64,000 nt of DNA. Origin: Epinephelus fuscoguttatus (Eukaryota > Chordata > Actinopteri > Perciformes > Serranidae). Location: assembly GCF_011397635.1 (NCBI RefSeq), contig NC_064770.1, positions 28,971,603-29,035,602 of the forward strand, written 5' to 3'. A model generated the notes under the pieces. The model was not told the DNA's origin and did not search any database. It saw only the letters and a list, made by a program, of their open reading frames with translations. The translations under genes were made by a program, and so were the position numbers. Shown piece by piece: positions 11,261 through 22,964 of the stretch (its first letter is position 1; each line of letters begins with the position of its first letter).

Positions 11261-14200
11261 GCTTGTGCGACTGCGTGCTTGTTTCTCAGGTAATATTGTT
11301 TAATTCGTCTTTAGTAACTGACTCTATATGCATCTGTGACAATTCATGCCTGGTGCCATTATTTGATTAACAGAATATCATGTTCGCGTTAGTAGAAACA
11401 TAATAAATATGGTGCTGTCTCTTCGATAGCAGAGCAAGGTCACGTTACCAGTGAGTGTTAGCTAACGGTGCCGCTAACGTTAGCCGAGGATGAGGACTAA
11501 CTGATGATGAATGATGATTATAAGTAGCTTATATTATAGACAGGTTATACGTACCTATTTCCTCTGTTGAGGTAACTGATATCAGCTTAATTTGAAGAGA
11601 GTGACACTGGAGTCTGGTTCAAATGGTTGTTAGCTTAATGTTAGCTGCTGCAGAGCTGCTTTTAGCTACCTGACATAACCTGTACATCTGACACAGTCCC
11701 ATCCCTATCATCAAAATGTCAGTGATGCTTTGCTTTGTTGTTTAGTTAACATTAGATTTTGATTGGACCAGATGTGTGGGACACTTAGCCAGTGTCTGCC
11801 ATGTAGCTAACACACTTTAAAGTCTAAACATTTATATTGTGACTAAAGGGTTTAAGTGGAACACATAATGGTGGAATTATATAACGAGCTACACTAGATT
11901 ATCCTGTCAAACACTGAGCCATCGTCTAATTTTATATAATTCTCATATTTCCATTCCCTCTTCTCAGCCCTTCAGCTGTCTTCGCCAAGCCTCCTGCACA
12001 GCTCCTTTAAAGTGGTGAGTGTTTACACAAACTGCAGTCCACCGCTTGTTTTACATGCATTTTGTAAGTGTATAACTCCTGGGTTTGGCTTTGTCTCGTA
12101 GTGTGCTGTGCCTCTGAGTAGGCGGACCTTTGCTGCAGAGGCTAAGAAGACCTACACCAGAGACAAGCCCCATGTGAACATTGGAACAATTGGCCATGTT
12201 GATCATGGAAAGACAACCCTGACTGCAGCTATCACGAAAGGTAAAATCCCTAACGTTCTAGCTGTTCAGCAGCCCGAATGAACATAAATCCAACATGTTG
12301 AATTCTCTGTTTAACCTGAAAACTGAATTTGTACCACTGACCTACAACTAATAGCCTAAGCTACATTTTTCTTGATTTGTGAAACAAGAAATCAGAAATG
12401 TGACTCTGTTGTGTTTTTGGGTCCTCAGTGCTCGCTGATGCTGGTGGTGCTAATTATAAAAAGTATGAGGAAATTGACAATGCCCCCGAGGAGAAGGCCA
12501 GAGGAATCACCATCCAGGCGTCTCATGTGGAATACACCACAGCCAACAGACATTACGCTCACACAGACTGCCCTGGTCATGCTGATTATGTCAAGGTAAT
12601 CTGCTTTACATCTACATACCCTGGCCTTGAAAGGGCTGAAAATGATGTAGCTTTGTTGTTATATTAGCTGATGAAAATTCTTGTCTTTCTTACACATTTC
12701 AGGATCATTAATTTAGTCTACAAATTACTTTAAAACATACTAAATCCCATTTTCATTAAACCAACCTCTTTCTTTTTTCAGAACATGATCACAGGCACAG
12801 CTCAAATGGATGGCTGCATCCTGGTGGTTGCAGGCACAGATGGCCAGATGCCTCAGACACGAGAGCACCTCTTGTTGGCCAAGCAGATCGGTGTTGAGCA
12901 TGTGGTGGTTTTCATCAACAAGGCCGATGCCGTGGAAGACAAGGAGATGCTGGAGCTGGTGGAGATTGAGATCCGCGAGTTGCTCACTGAGTTTGGCTAC
13001 GATGGCGAGAACACACCTGTTGTGATTGGCTCAGCCCTCTGTGCCCTGGAGGTGAGGGAACACTGGAAGTCATTTGTCCTATAATTTAGATAATACTGTG
13101 CAAATCTGCTGATCATAACCACTTGTAGTTTACAACTTTTTCAACTCCTTTTTTGTGGTTTTGTCAATTAGCTGTTAAATCAGCAAAATCCTGTGACTGT
13201 GGTACATTTTGAGCCTCTTACGGGAGGCATCTGGGCGTGGACTGACTGTTCTGTTTTTTTCTTCTGTCCTCATCTCAGAACAGAGAGCCTGAGCTTGGCG
13301 TGAAAGCAGTGATGAATCTCTTGGACGTTGTGGATACTTTTGTTCCTGTCCCAGAAAGACATCTTGAAAAACCTTTTCTTCTGCCCGTTGAAGGGGTTTG
13401 TTCAATCCCAGGTATGAAAGATTGCAAGAAATGCAGCATATACACACTTCATACAGTAACCTAGTGTTTCCCATATTGATTTATTTAATCTTATTTTAAA
13501 GCAGCTGTGCGGAACTTTTCGTTTTCATTGATTATAGCGCCCCTTTGGTCGGAGCGGTATGACACCCACAGCCTGGTGTCATAAAATTCCGACTGCAGCC
13601 GGCAATTACCGCATGCATTTGTTTTAGAGAGCGAGAGGATTAACTGACGTCAGGTCAGTCCAAGTAATTAGTGGAAACAGCAAAATTACTCAGTAAGTTC
13701 TCCTGTCATGTTTCTGATCTGATCTAATCTGTTGTGTATTTTGAGCTACTAAGGCCACCGTAGTAGTGTGAGCCTCAAGTTATTCTGGGTAATGTAGTAA
13801 CCGTTGTCATGCTACTGGAAACAATGAGAAGCAGCCGTGTACGTTCGGTGTAAGGCGGAATAAACAGTTAACAAGTCATCTGCTGAGTCTGCATTATTAT
13901 TTGAAAAGAATACTCCGACGATTTGGAAGTTATGCCCTTTCTCTATTTTCATATTGAGACAGCGGTTAGCATGGCACTTATAGGGGGTCAGTACATCTTG
14001 CGCGGAGGGATACGCCGGTGAGCAACAGCTGCAGCTGGCTCTGGGACAGGTACGCTAAAAAAAAGTAAACAAAGAGACGACGCGGACGATATTATTCACC
14101 CGACTGAAAGCTGTCCATCAGCTCCTGCAGGCCTGGGTGTTTTTTCCAGTTCATCTTAGGAACATGAAAAAAGTTTCAATCATGCCAGGATTAGTGATTG

Positions 14201-17200
14201 CTGCAAAGTTTTCATTCCTTGTGATGCACTCTCTGCGGCGCTTTTCCTCCTGACGATATATCTCCCCAACGATGGTAGCACTGAATCCCATTCTGTGCAG
14301 CAAAATGGGAGCGGAGGATTCAGCCTCTCTTCTCGCCTGCTCAACATGCAACACATGGAGTTCCTCATCTGTGTACTCCGGCTCAAACAGGTATGGCTCT
14401 GGATCTGTGTCTGCTACAAGAAACTCTTCAAAATCGCATTCAAAGTCGTCCATTGCAGCTACTAAAATCCGGAGATATCACTAGGCTAAATAAACAGCTG
14501 AGTTTTGTTTACAAACTACGTCTGTGCCTGCTCACCGGTGTATCCCTCCGCGGATCACAGCGCAGGACGTACTGACCCCTTATAAGCGCAATGCTAACCG
14601 CTGAGACCCAGCCACTGGACGTACAGACACAAAAAAGATATCGATCATGTTGTCTCAGTATGAAAATGATAGAGAAAGGGCATAACTCCCAAATGGTCGG
14701 AGTATTCTTTTATGTGAAGATACACAGTGAAGACATAACATAATCCTAACACAGCAAAGCTATTCCTGCAGCCTTCGCTTGCAAAGCTAACGCTACTAAC
14801 GTTAGGTCAATCCAAGTAATTAGTGGAAACATGCTAACATGCTAGCGTTACACACAAGTTAGTAGTAAAGTAAGACCTGTTCATAAATGTTCTGTTGTAG
14901 CTCTGAATTTCTTATAAACTGAGGACAACTGCCTGCTGTATATTTGTGTTCATGGTCACAGTCACAGATAATTTTAGATGATGCTCCTTCGTTATCCGCC
15001 ATGACATCAAAAGTACAACCAAGTCCTCATAGATAACATCTCTGGTAAAACTATTAGGTGTTATGTGTTCAGCAATGCCCGTTGCGTACTGCTTACTCGA
15101 AGAACACTGTAAATACGGCTCCTTCTTCTGTGGTTTAATCGCTGTGGGTGAGCAGAATCTCTTCCGCCTCGGGTGCTGTATTCTGGTTTGCTGACTTCCG
15201 CTGTGTGTCTGACCTGAGCGAGGCTATGCTAAATAGCCATATAGAGAAAGGCTTTTTTGTCGCTGTTGGGTTCAAATAAATATGCGGATCTTCAAGGGGG
15301 GGTGATACGATCTAGGGGCAGTTTTATTAATGGTAAAAAGTTCCGCACAGCTGCTTTAATGTAGAGTTGCACACAGAGCATTCACTCAGCCCCTCTTTGC
15401 CACTGTTTATTACGCCGGAATTCCACTGGATGCGTGTCCGTTGCGGAATGGTAGCGCTGGTTATCAGCTGCGTGCTCCGCCGTCCGTCACCACCCACCGG
15501 CTCCGTTTGCTGTGCGGAGCGGTGCAGCTCCGCCAGACAGCGGGAGTCACGAGAACCCATGAGATCTCGCGAATTCACGCATAATCACACAATATAACAA
15601 GATGTAGTTTCTATAAACAGAACCACAAAACTAGAGCAGCAGTAGGAAAACTTCTCGGTGTACATCGATGATTAACATCTCCTCATCCATGGTGTCAACA
15701 GGGTGAAATGATGTCTGAAAACTCTGACCTGTTGACTTCAGGCCTGCCTCCGCCCATTATGACGTTTTCAAGGTGTAGTGCAGGGAAATATGATCTGCCG
15801 TGTTTTATTTTGAAAATAAACCGGACGTTTTATTTTGTTTCTGTGCACGACTTCCTGCCCTGCACGATCTGCTCTATGCTGAATTGCCGCATTGTGCTCC
15901 GGTGTCCAGTAAAAATAGAAGTCCTGCGTATCTGTTGAGGAGGGCTCCGGAGTGCCGCAGCTGTGACGGAACCAGAACACAGCACAGTCGCAGCCGGTGG
16001 AAGCACACACATTGACTAGAATTGAAATGGATTGGCTCCGCTGCCGTTCCGGAGCACAGACGCAACCAACACGCATCTGGTGCAATTTGGGGGACAACAT
16101 TAAGACAAGAATTAGCTTGTTAGCCACCCCACAATCCCTCTGCCTTGCGGGCAGTAGCTCTGGAGTAAGACCTTAAGCTGCAGCACCTCAAATTTGGCCA
16201 GCGCAAACCCCCCAGCGCCCAGCGTCACGCCAGGCTGGTGGGCAGCCTGTGAGATGGGAGCCACAGAAAGACTGCTGATTGAGCAGGGAGCTAGTGCTGT
16301 CCAGTCCCCCAAAACTGGGGTTTACACTAACTGGGGGTAGCTGCAGTTGCTGGATGGGGCCTGTCTCTGGAACTGCTGCCCGATCTCCTCCTGAGAAGGT
16401 TTATAGTGGCCGGCAGTGAGACAGAGTACACACTGTGATTTGAGGCTCTAGCTAAAGTTGACTACATGCTGTAAAAATGCTGTATTTCAAGATTGCAAAT
16501 AGTTGACTCACAACTGTAGAGAGGCAGATGACAGTAATAGAAAAAAGGTACTTGCTCTATATTTGAGTTTTACCACTTTGTCTTTCAGGCAGGGGCACAG
16601 TGGTGACCGGCACTTTGGAGAGAGGTGTCATCAAGAAAGGAGACGAGTGTGAGTTTGTGGGCTTCAGTCGCAGCTTCAAGTCAGTGGTTGTAGGTAAGTG
16701 AAAGAAAAAGCAACAGAAACTCAGAGGAGAAGCTCCTGTGCTATTTACAAAGCACATGAACCAAAACGTGACAAATGTCTAGACAGGTGACAAATTAAAG
16801 AAAATACCTGAATAGATTAGATTTAGCAAAATTATGGTCTGATGTATTAAGCTCAATATATACTTCGTGTTTACATTGTCGCAGGGGTCCACATGTCTGC
16901 TGACTAACTGTATGACCATTTTAGATTATATCAGGGCCTTGGACAGCGCCCTTAACCATCATCATCAAAACACACAGTGAAGAATTTATGCCTAAGACCA
17001 TTAAAGTTGTTTGTGGCTCATAGTGGTCCCTGCACCTTGCGAAGACATTTTTTGCTTGTTGTATTTGTCACCTTTCTGCATGTATGAGGAGCAATCTTTT
17101 AAGTGTCCTCCAGCACTTTTTACATTGATGAAGAAAAGATGAGTGTTATAATGAGCGTAGACAAAGAATATCTGATCCAGAAAGGCTGCTGAGGAGAAGT

Positions 17201-20200
17201 CTGATATTGGTATGTTCTCTGTGAGTATTGGGGTATACACAGGGATTTCACTTTGATGTCCGTTCATCCTGTTTTGCTCAGGTGTTGAGATGTTCCACAA
17301 GTCGTTGGATCGCGCAGAGGCAGGAGATAACGTGGGTGCTCTGGTCCGAGGACTGAAGAGAGAGGATCTCAGGAGAGGGATGGTGATGTGCAAACCAGGA
17401 TCCATCAAAGCTTACCAGAAAGTCAAGGCCCAGGTCTGAGAGCACAAAGTTGCAGTAGTTATGATTCATTTGTAATATTTTTGAATAGTCAGTAAATCTA
17501 AATGGCTAGTTTTAAACTACTGACAAGCCAAAAGTCGTATTTTTTCACATGACTAATGACCAAACAGCAGTTTTAAAGGCAAACTGTGACACTGGCCAGA
17601 TGCCACAGTAATGACTGCGAGGTCATTCACTGAGTTAAAGACACCATATGTCTGCTGACAAAGCTGATTGTGTGTGGACATGTTGTTGCCTCCTGTTTTA
17701 CAGGTGTATGTTCTGAGCAAGGAGGAGGGAGGCAGACACAAACCGTTTGTCAGTGGCTACATGCCAGTCATGTTCTCTCTTACCTGGGACATGGCCTGCA
17801 GAACCGTTATGCCCAAAAACAAGGTTTGTGTGTGTTTCATTCTGACAGTAAATGAATGTTTGTCAAATAGTGTGAAGTTTGAACCCCATCCACAACAGTT
17901 CACCTAGCTAGTGCAACATCTTGCTTCATAGCAAGCCTGCCTGTCCTGAATGCCTTGGGGCTTTGAAGCTTCAGGGAGAATTACCTGCAAATATTTTAAG
18001 CTTAATTTATGGTCATTATTCATAAACTTTGCTTTTATTGTAATCATGGGTCTACAGTAGGGCTGCCCCCGACTAAGAATTTTCCTAGTTGACCAATAGT
18101 TGTCATTTAGGGCCATTAGTTGTGTACTCCCCCTGCATGTTTACGATATTAATTTAGTTAACAAATTATATATGTTGGGCGGGGCAACACAATGGTTTGA
18201 GTTGAAGGTGTGAGAAAGAATAGTATCAGTAACATTGTTAACAATGTGGTACATTACAGAGAAATACAAAACCGTACTAATGAACCTTCAATATAGGCCT
18301 ATATTTTATCTACAAGTGCACGTCACACACTGAGTGATAGGGATGTCCCGATCCAGCCTTTTCACTTCTGATCCGATACTGATATTACAGCCTTGGGTTT
18401 TGGCCGATACCAATCCGATCCAAGCGCGTATTATACATATTCACTTATTTTGTTGTCAGTCATGTTAGAAAAGGTTTGATCAAGCAATATTACTCTAACA
18501 ACTACTTAATCGGGTTAGTTAGAATGATCCACAACAGATGGTATGAGAAACTGACCCGTTTATTGTTAACAGGGTTAAATAAACAAACATTAAATTTGAA
18601 CATTAACATTAAATAAAAAAATATAGCTGGTTTGCTTTGGCTGCTTTGGCCCCTTAATAAATAGAAAATAAATCAACACAAGAAATCTTTGTGTTTTTGT
18701 AGTCCATCCATGGCTCCAATTTCACTAATTGTGCCCAAAACAATGCCATCAGTGCTCTTTACTTAAACAGTAAGAGTGTAAACCAAATAAAAATATCGCT
18801 CTCAAAAAACCAGAGCAGAAAACAAATAATCAGTTAACTAAGTTGACCGCTACTCTTCCTACCTTCCGTGTATGTCTGCTGTCAGCATGCTGGCCTGGTG
18901 GATTGATAGTAAGAGTTGGAGTGGATCACTGGAATGGACTGCTTGAATCACAGAGCGCTGGGCTGGCCGGAAAACCTGCAGCGGACTCTATGAAAAACTG
19001 GATCGAGTTCTTGGATCGGCATTTTTCCATGCAGTCCGATCCGATGCTGATGCCCGTTTTTTGCCAATATCGGCGGCCAATACCGATCCAAATATCGGAT
19101 CGGGACATCCCTACTGAGTGAGCCACCTGTTAATGACGCTGTCGGCACAGCAGTAATGATTGTGCTAAGTGGCTAATGGGCATGTAGCTACTTCCATGTT
19201 TCAGATGATACATCATGTTTGTAGTCGACCAATGAAGACGTGTTTTCATATCACCTTGGGTTCGTCCTTCACCTTCTCAAAATGATCCCACACTTTGGAT
19301 TTCCTGCCCGACATGTTATTAACTAGCCTATGTAGAGTTTGGAAACATGCCGCATCTTTACCCACCTGGAAAAGGTGAGGTTGGGCATTGGGGGCTACTC
19401 TTGAGCCTTTTTTGTGCCAGCTCTTAAGAGCGTGGCGGCAGATTGTGTCTGAGATTGCTAAGCAACCTTAAAAAGCATTGTCTAGCCAATTTACCTGAAA
19501 TCCTTCGTGCAGAGCTGATTTTCTTCCAGGCACTGCTTATAAGCATGTATGTATATCATCCATGGGACATACACAAAGTTCTGGGTAGCCCTGCACTAAA
19601 ATGATCAACTTTTATGTATTTATCAGACTGAATATTTATAGAAGAAGGGAAAGATATCTGTTGGCTGTGATTGGTTTATAACCTGACTCCTGTCTGACTG
19701 CTGAGCGTGGCCACTTCCTGTGTCTGTCCTTTCAAATTAAATTCCCACATGGGCCAGTCAGGTAGGTTTTGATTTATTTTGACATAGCGCAGCTCCTAAT
19801 AGAGTTTCATGTTTTTTTAAGCGACCAATGAAATCTTCCCGACTAATTACCGTTCTTGTGGACTAACGTTTGGTCAGCTATTAGGGAGCTGCCCTACTCT
19901 AATGAAAAAATCAGACCTCAAGAACCTCCCTTTTTACTGATGCAAAAGGTGCTACAAAATGAATAAATAGACTGTAGTCTATGCTAATGTTGAATAACTT
20001 TGGGTAACTATTTCCTATTTAATGGACTATTTGCCTGTATAGTTAAATAAATATGTAAAAAACATAAAACGAAACATTGTAATACTGGTTCGGACGTTGA
20101 TTACCATGGCAATGGTAGAAGCTTTGAAGTATTTGGAACAGCCCTACAACTTCAAGATGTTTCAGGTTAAAACTGTGAAAGTAGTGTGACCGTTGAGTCT

Positions 20201-20595
20201 TTAGGTGGGAGAGAACCTCCTTTGAAATAAGAGCTAAAAAGTCCCTCAAAACGGTGTTCTTAGAACAACGATCATAGTTTTCATGCTGCAAACACAACAA
20301 AAATGAAGGTTCATAGACCTATAGAAAAAGTTCTGCCAGTCTAAAAATGCCTATTATATTTGTTTGCATAGGATATTGGAGGACAGTAACCACTCTTCCA
20401 TCTGTTGTTCTTGTCTTTTGTTAGGAAATGGTGATGCCAGGGGAGGACACTTCCTTGGAAATCGTGCTCCGCCAGCCAATGGTTCTGGAGAAAGGCCAGA
20501 GGTTCACTCTGAGAGACGGAAACAGAACCATCGGCACCGGCCTGGTTACAGAAACCATGCAGTTTACAGAAGATGACAAGTTCAACTGGGGCTGA
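11253..20595 (+). CDS. tufm: Elongation factor Tu, mitochondrial
   Basis: GTPase that delivers aminoacyl-tRNA to the mitochondrial ribosome. Ten coding exons: 11253-11289, 11968-12014, 12102-12240, 12429-12595, 12782-13051, 13279-13411, 16589-16693, 17282-17433, 17704-17823 and 20425-20595. All borders are AG/GT with compatible phases; the CDS is 1341 nt, giving 446 residues (human about 452). The first 40 or so residues are Arg/Ser/Leu-rich without acids, a mitochondrial targeting peptide. The G domain shows GHVDHGKT (59-66), RGITI (99-103, switch I), DCPGH (121-125) and NKAD (176-179). Domain II starts near [13 protein letters not shown]. Domain III contains [13 protein letters not shown] and [16 protein letters not shown] and ends KFNWG. 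Introns 6 (3.2 kb) and 9 (2.6 kb) are enlarged by transposons; the others are short. It is intact. Confidence 0.97.
13500..15355. mobile_element. TTAA-flanked TIR transposon carrying one short ORF (tufm intron 6)
   Basis: The ends are perfect 20-bp inverted repeats, AGCAGCTGTGCGGAACTTTT at 13500-13519 and its complement at 15336-15355. TTAA stands directly outside each end (13496-13499 and 15356-15359). TTAA target duplications are known for the piggyBac and Kolobok superfamilies; which one applies is not decided here. Inside, two longer inverted arms (about 13905-14035 and 14529-14720) flank a 100-codon minus-strand frame at 14151-14453. A direct repeat (TCCAAGTAATTAGTGGAAACA) occurs near 13659 and 14811. 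No recognisable transposase is present, so the copy is non-autonomous. Confidence 0.8.
14151..14453 (-). CDS. Transposon-borne ORF, N-terminal fragment similar to fish 'P2X7-like' predicted proteins
   Basis: 100 codons, start at 14453, reading [17 protein letters not shown] then [13 protein letters not shown], followed by a charged helical stretch ending in [10 protein letters not shown]. From memory, the [12 protein letters not shown] motif opens many uncharacterised fish and anthozoan predicted proteins labelled 'P2X purinoceptor 7-like', which look transposon-derived and are not channels. Here it stands between the inverted arms of the TTAA element. It has no membrane segment or catalytic motif. 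It may be a first exon of a longer element gene, since a donor could lie past its end. Function unknown; it may not be expressed. Confidence 0.45.
   Translation of the reverse strand: MDDFECDFEEFLVADTDPEPYLFEPEYTDEELHVLHVEQARREAESSAPILLHRMGFSATIVGEIYRQEEKRRRECITRNENFAAITNPGMIETFFMFLR
15360..16560. repeat. Second block of repeat DNA in tufm intron 6
   Basis: GC-richer than its surroundings. The left part (about 15405-15460, ccggaattccactggatgcg) and the right part (about 16035-16090, ccgttccggagcac...cgcatctggtg) look like imperfect inverted counterparts. That suggests a decayed hAT-like or similar non-autonomous element. 16130-16430 is further unclassified intronic sequence. Frames of 60-120 codons in this block show no family resemblance and are not called as genes. 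Confidence 0.3.
18338..19113. mobile_element. hAT non-autonomous transposon (inner, nested)
   Basis: 776 bp with matching ends TAGGGATGTCCCGATC and GATCGGGACATCCCTA. It is flanked by a perfect 8-bp duplication CTGAGTGA (18330-18337 and 19114-19121). This is the textbook hAT signature. It has no transposase frame and was presumably moved in trans. It inserted into the older hAT of 18058-19896. Confidence 0.93.
19246..19314 (-). pseudogene. hAT transposase remnant, start of BED zinc finger
   Basis: 23 codons from a start at 19314: [20 protein letters not shown] and two more, then a stop. [10 protein letters not shown] is the beginning of the BED-type zinc finger of hAT transposases and ZBED proteins. 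The cysteine/histidine pairs that should follow are missing, so only the N terminus survives. It lies inside the outer hAT and fits its class. It is too short to be functional. Confidence 0.6.
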
Positions 20596-20857
20596 AGGGA
20601 AACCCTGCAAAGAGGACTTGGCTGTGGGGAGGATGCGCTGGGGGAGTCAGGGAGGATGTGTGGTTGTCTGTGTCTGGTCAGATGAAATGAATATAGAAAA
20701 ATACAAATACAGTTCATAAACCCATGCACAAACTTCTAACAGGAAAGGACTCAGAGCAATACATGGCTCTATTGTGCAGGTCCATCCAACCAAAATATCT
20801 AATGTTTAGCACTGTCAGTATGTTTGAAGGCCAGACGGTCAAAACTGTCATTGATGT

Positions 20858-20863
20858 AATAAA
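20858..20863 (+). terminator. tufm polyadenylation signal candidate
   Basis: AATAAA 263 bases after the tufm stop codon, followed by AT-rich sequence and a G/T-rich stretch near 20886-20900. Confidence 0.7.
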
Positions 20864-21545
20864 ATGTATTTAATAATAATATGCCTCCTTTTGTTTTGTG
20901 GTATATAAACAGATGATTTTCTCAAACAAACACAAAAAACAACAAAATATTATAAATGAACAAGAGATATATAACTGTCACATTTTTACAGAAATGATAT
21001 GCATAAATCTGTTTCTAAAGACGGCTGACAAACATTACAGTAGGAAAAGCACGGGTGCTGCTGATAGTCATAACAATGGCTCTATTGATTCACGTGTTCC
21101 CAGTGAGAGTGACAGAGAGTCAGCATGCAGAAAGCAGCTTAATGGAATTCAGCCATCATCAATCAGATTACTTTCACCTATGTTGTTCCCATTGGGGCAA
21201 GTCAAAACGTCTGCTGTAAGGAAGAACTGTGAGATGTGCAGGCAATTGTCACATGAGGGCAGCAGAGAGGTGCCTCAAGAAGCTGTTTGCAGCTGTATTG
21301 TAATAGTTCTGATGTCAAAATGTTGATGAGCTTATGTAAAAGCAAGGTAAAATGTCAGTGCCATTATTTATGACAATGAACTCTGTTAGTCTAGGTGTAC
21401 ATGTTTTAAAACGTGACCCTGCTGATCTCTGCTTTATAATGGTCTGTTATCCTGAGAGGTGATCAGTTAAAAGTCTGAGCTGTCTGTCTCTCTCCTGTTG
21501 TGCCTCCCAAATTAGATGGAAGGATTACTTACAAAAAAAAATTAC
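20864..21545. other. Unassigned intergenic sequence downstream of tufm
   Basis: AT-rich with no gene-like frame. A 142-codon plus-strand frame (20898-21326) shows no domain, no signal and no splice context and is treated as chance. Confidence 0.4.
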
Positions 21546-22476
21546 TTAAAGAAACAGTTGGTAAGATTTAGGGGGATTTATTGGCACCTAGGTAAGGATT
21601 GCAGATTGCAACCAGCTGGTTAGAATTCCATCAGTGTTTATTGTTCAGGAGGTTTTTACAGAGAGCCGAATTATCCACAGAGCTCTCTTCCTCTGCAGAA
21701 CAAGTGGACCAGGGGTCTCATTTGTAAACACTGAGCATGCAGTGCACACCACTTCGCACGCAAAAGTTGTAAGACTTGATCGGAGAAACTTTGACCCATG
21801 CCTACAAACATTTTGGAGATGGGACACTGATGAAGCACATGGTGAGGTGGAAGTTTGAATTCAGTTCAGGGGCTGTGAGCCTAGCACCTGCTAATGTGTG
21901 CTCACCTTTATTCTCTGACAACTTAAGATCCAGACAGAGTTTTTTTTTTTTTTAAGATATTTTTGGGCATTTTTAAGCCTTTAATTGATAGGACAGACAA
22001 GTGTGAAAGGGGGAGAGAGAGAGAGGGAGTGATATGCAGCACCCGGGCCGCTGCGGCAACAGCCTTGTACATGGGGCGCCTGCTCTACCACAAAGCCACC
22101 GATGCCCCCATTCTGGAGGTTTTTAGCGGGAGCCGAATTATCCCCAGAGGTCTCTTCCTCTGATAATGATTTTAACCGGTAGCTGTTTCATGTTAAAAAA
22201 ATAAGTGTTTTTCCGAGGCTGTTAGCGTAGAGGCCCTGTCATCAACAGTGGCAGGCATGAAAACAGAAATGGCCCTATCTAGAGCTAGTGTTTGGTTTGT
22301 CCGTTCTGGGCTACTGTGGAAACATGGTGGTGCAACATGGTGATCTCCACAGATGGGGACCTGCTCCCTATGTAGATATAAACGGCTCATTCTAAGGAAG
22401 AAAAAACCCCACAATTATGTACTTATTATACTATATTCAGTTTCTGTCAATATATTCCTACACACTGGACCTTTAA
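21546..22476. mobile_element. MITE family B copy ('tacacactggacctttaa' end), with internal insertions
   Basis: It starts near ttaaagaaacagttggtaagattta and ends tacacactggacctttaa. Relatives lie at 27065-27475, 49679-50187 and 58600-58693, in or outside genes. Their consensus left end is ttaaaggagcagtgtgtaggattta, roughly the complement of the right end, giving a TTAA-type TIR element. This copy is split: a 55-bp segment (about 21641-21697) recurs at 22113-22163. The sequence between includes unrelated repeat DNA and a SINE. Confidence 0.65.
21938..22115 (-). mobile_element. tRNA-derived SINE, minus orientation
   Basis: Read on the minus strand it begins GGGGGCATCGGTGGCTTTG, then GTGGTAGAGCAGGCGCC. 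That resembles an RNA polymerase III A box (tRGYnnAnnnG). A degenerate B-box-like cccgggt follows about 45 bases later. It continues into a GA-rich body and a terminal A run (seen as the T run at 21942-21955). It has the layout of a fish tRNA-SINE rather than a tRNA gene: no complete cloverleaf and a poly-A tail. Confidence 0.7.
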
Positions 22477-22964
22477 AGGGACAGTTCACCCTAAAATCAA
22501 AAATACATATTTCTTCTTTCACCTGTAGTTCTTTAATTACTCAAGATTGTTTTTATGTGTTAGTTGTTGATGTCGGAGATATCGGCTGTGGAGATGTCTG
22601 CCTTGTCTTGTATATAATAAAACACACGTAGCATGTGGTGCTCAAAGTACCAAAAAATACATTTGAAAAATTCAACAGCAATGTCTCTTTCCAGAAATTA
22701 TGACCAGGTTACTCAAGATAATCCACAGACCTTGTTGTGAGCGGTTTTACGTAGGAACAATTTTCTTTCCTCTGAACTACATCCGCCAAATGTATCACCA
22801 CATAGAAGGAGCCGTGCATCTCCTCATAGATGAGAGGCTCGTGCTTGCAAACATTAACATTAACACATTAGTGTTCTTCTTGGCTGAGCTGTAACGTTAG
22901 CTAGCTCAGTGGTGCAGTAGATGCACGATATGTGTTTTGGATTCTGGGGTGAATTGTCCCTTGA
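22473..22964. mobile_element. 'ggacagttcaccc' MITE (family C) copy
   Basis: It starts TTAAAGGGACAGTTCACCC and ends ggggtgaattgtcccttgaa, the inverted counterpart. Subterminal ctgtagttctt and atatcggctgtggagatgtctgcc blocks are shared with the copies at 51012-51628, about 57150-57750 and 63514-63899. It abuts MITE B directly and shares the intervening tttaa, so one inserted at the TTAA end of the other. Non-coding. Confidence 0.8.

Larger units (their letters stand above)
18058..19896. mobile_element. hAT-like transposon in tufm intron 9 (outer)
   Basis: The left end TAGGGCTGCCCCCGACTAA faces a right end whose complement reads TAGGGCAGCTCCCTAATAG. Subterminal 'gttgaccaatag' and 'cgaccaatgaa' type motifs lie on both sides. 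The flanking octamers (18050-18057 gtctacag, 19897-19904 ctctaatg) agree at only five of eight positions, so the insertion is old. It contains a short minus-strand remnant of a BED zinc finger (19246-19314) and is interrupted by a younger hAT at 18338-19113. Confidence 0.75.

Noticed and set aside
20898-21326. 142-codon frame after tufm
   Set aside because: Starts in the tufm 3' flank, has no family similarity and no promoter evidence.
21938-22115. tRNA gene
   Set aside because: A-box-like sequence present, but no full cloverleaf, degenerate B box and a poly-A tail: a SINE.
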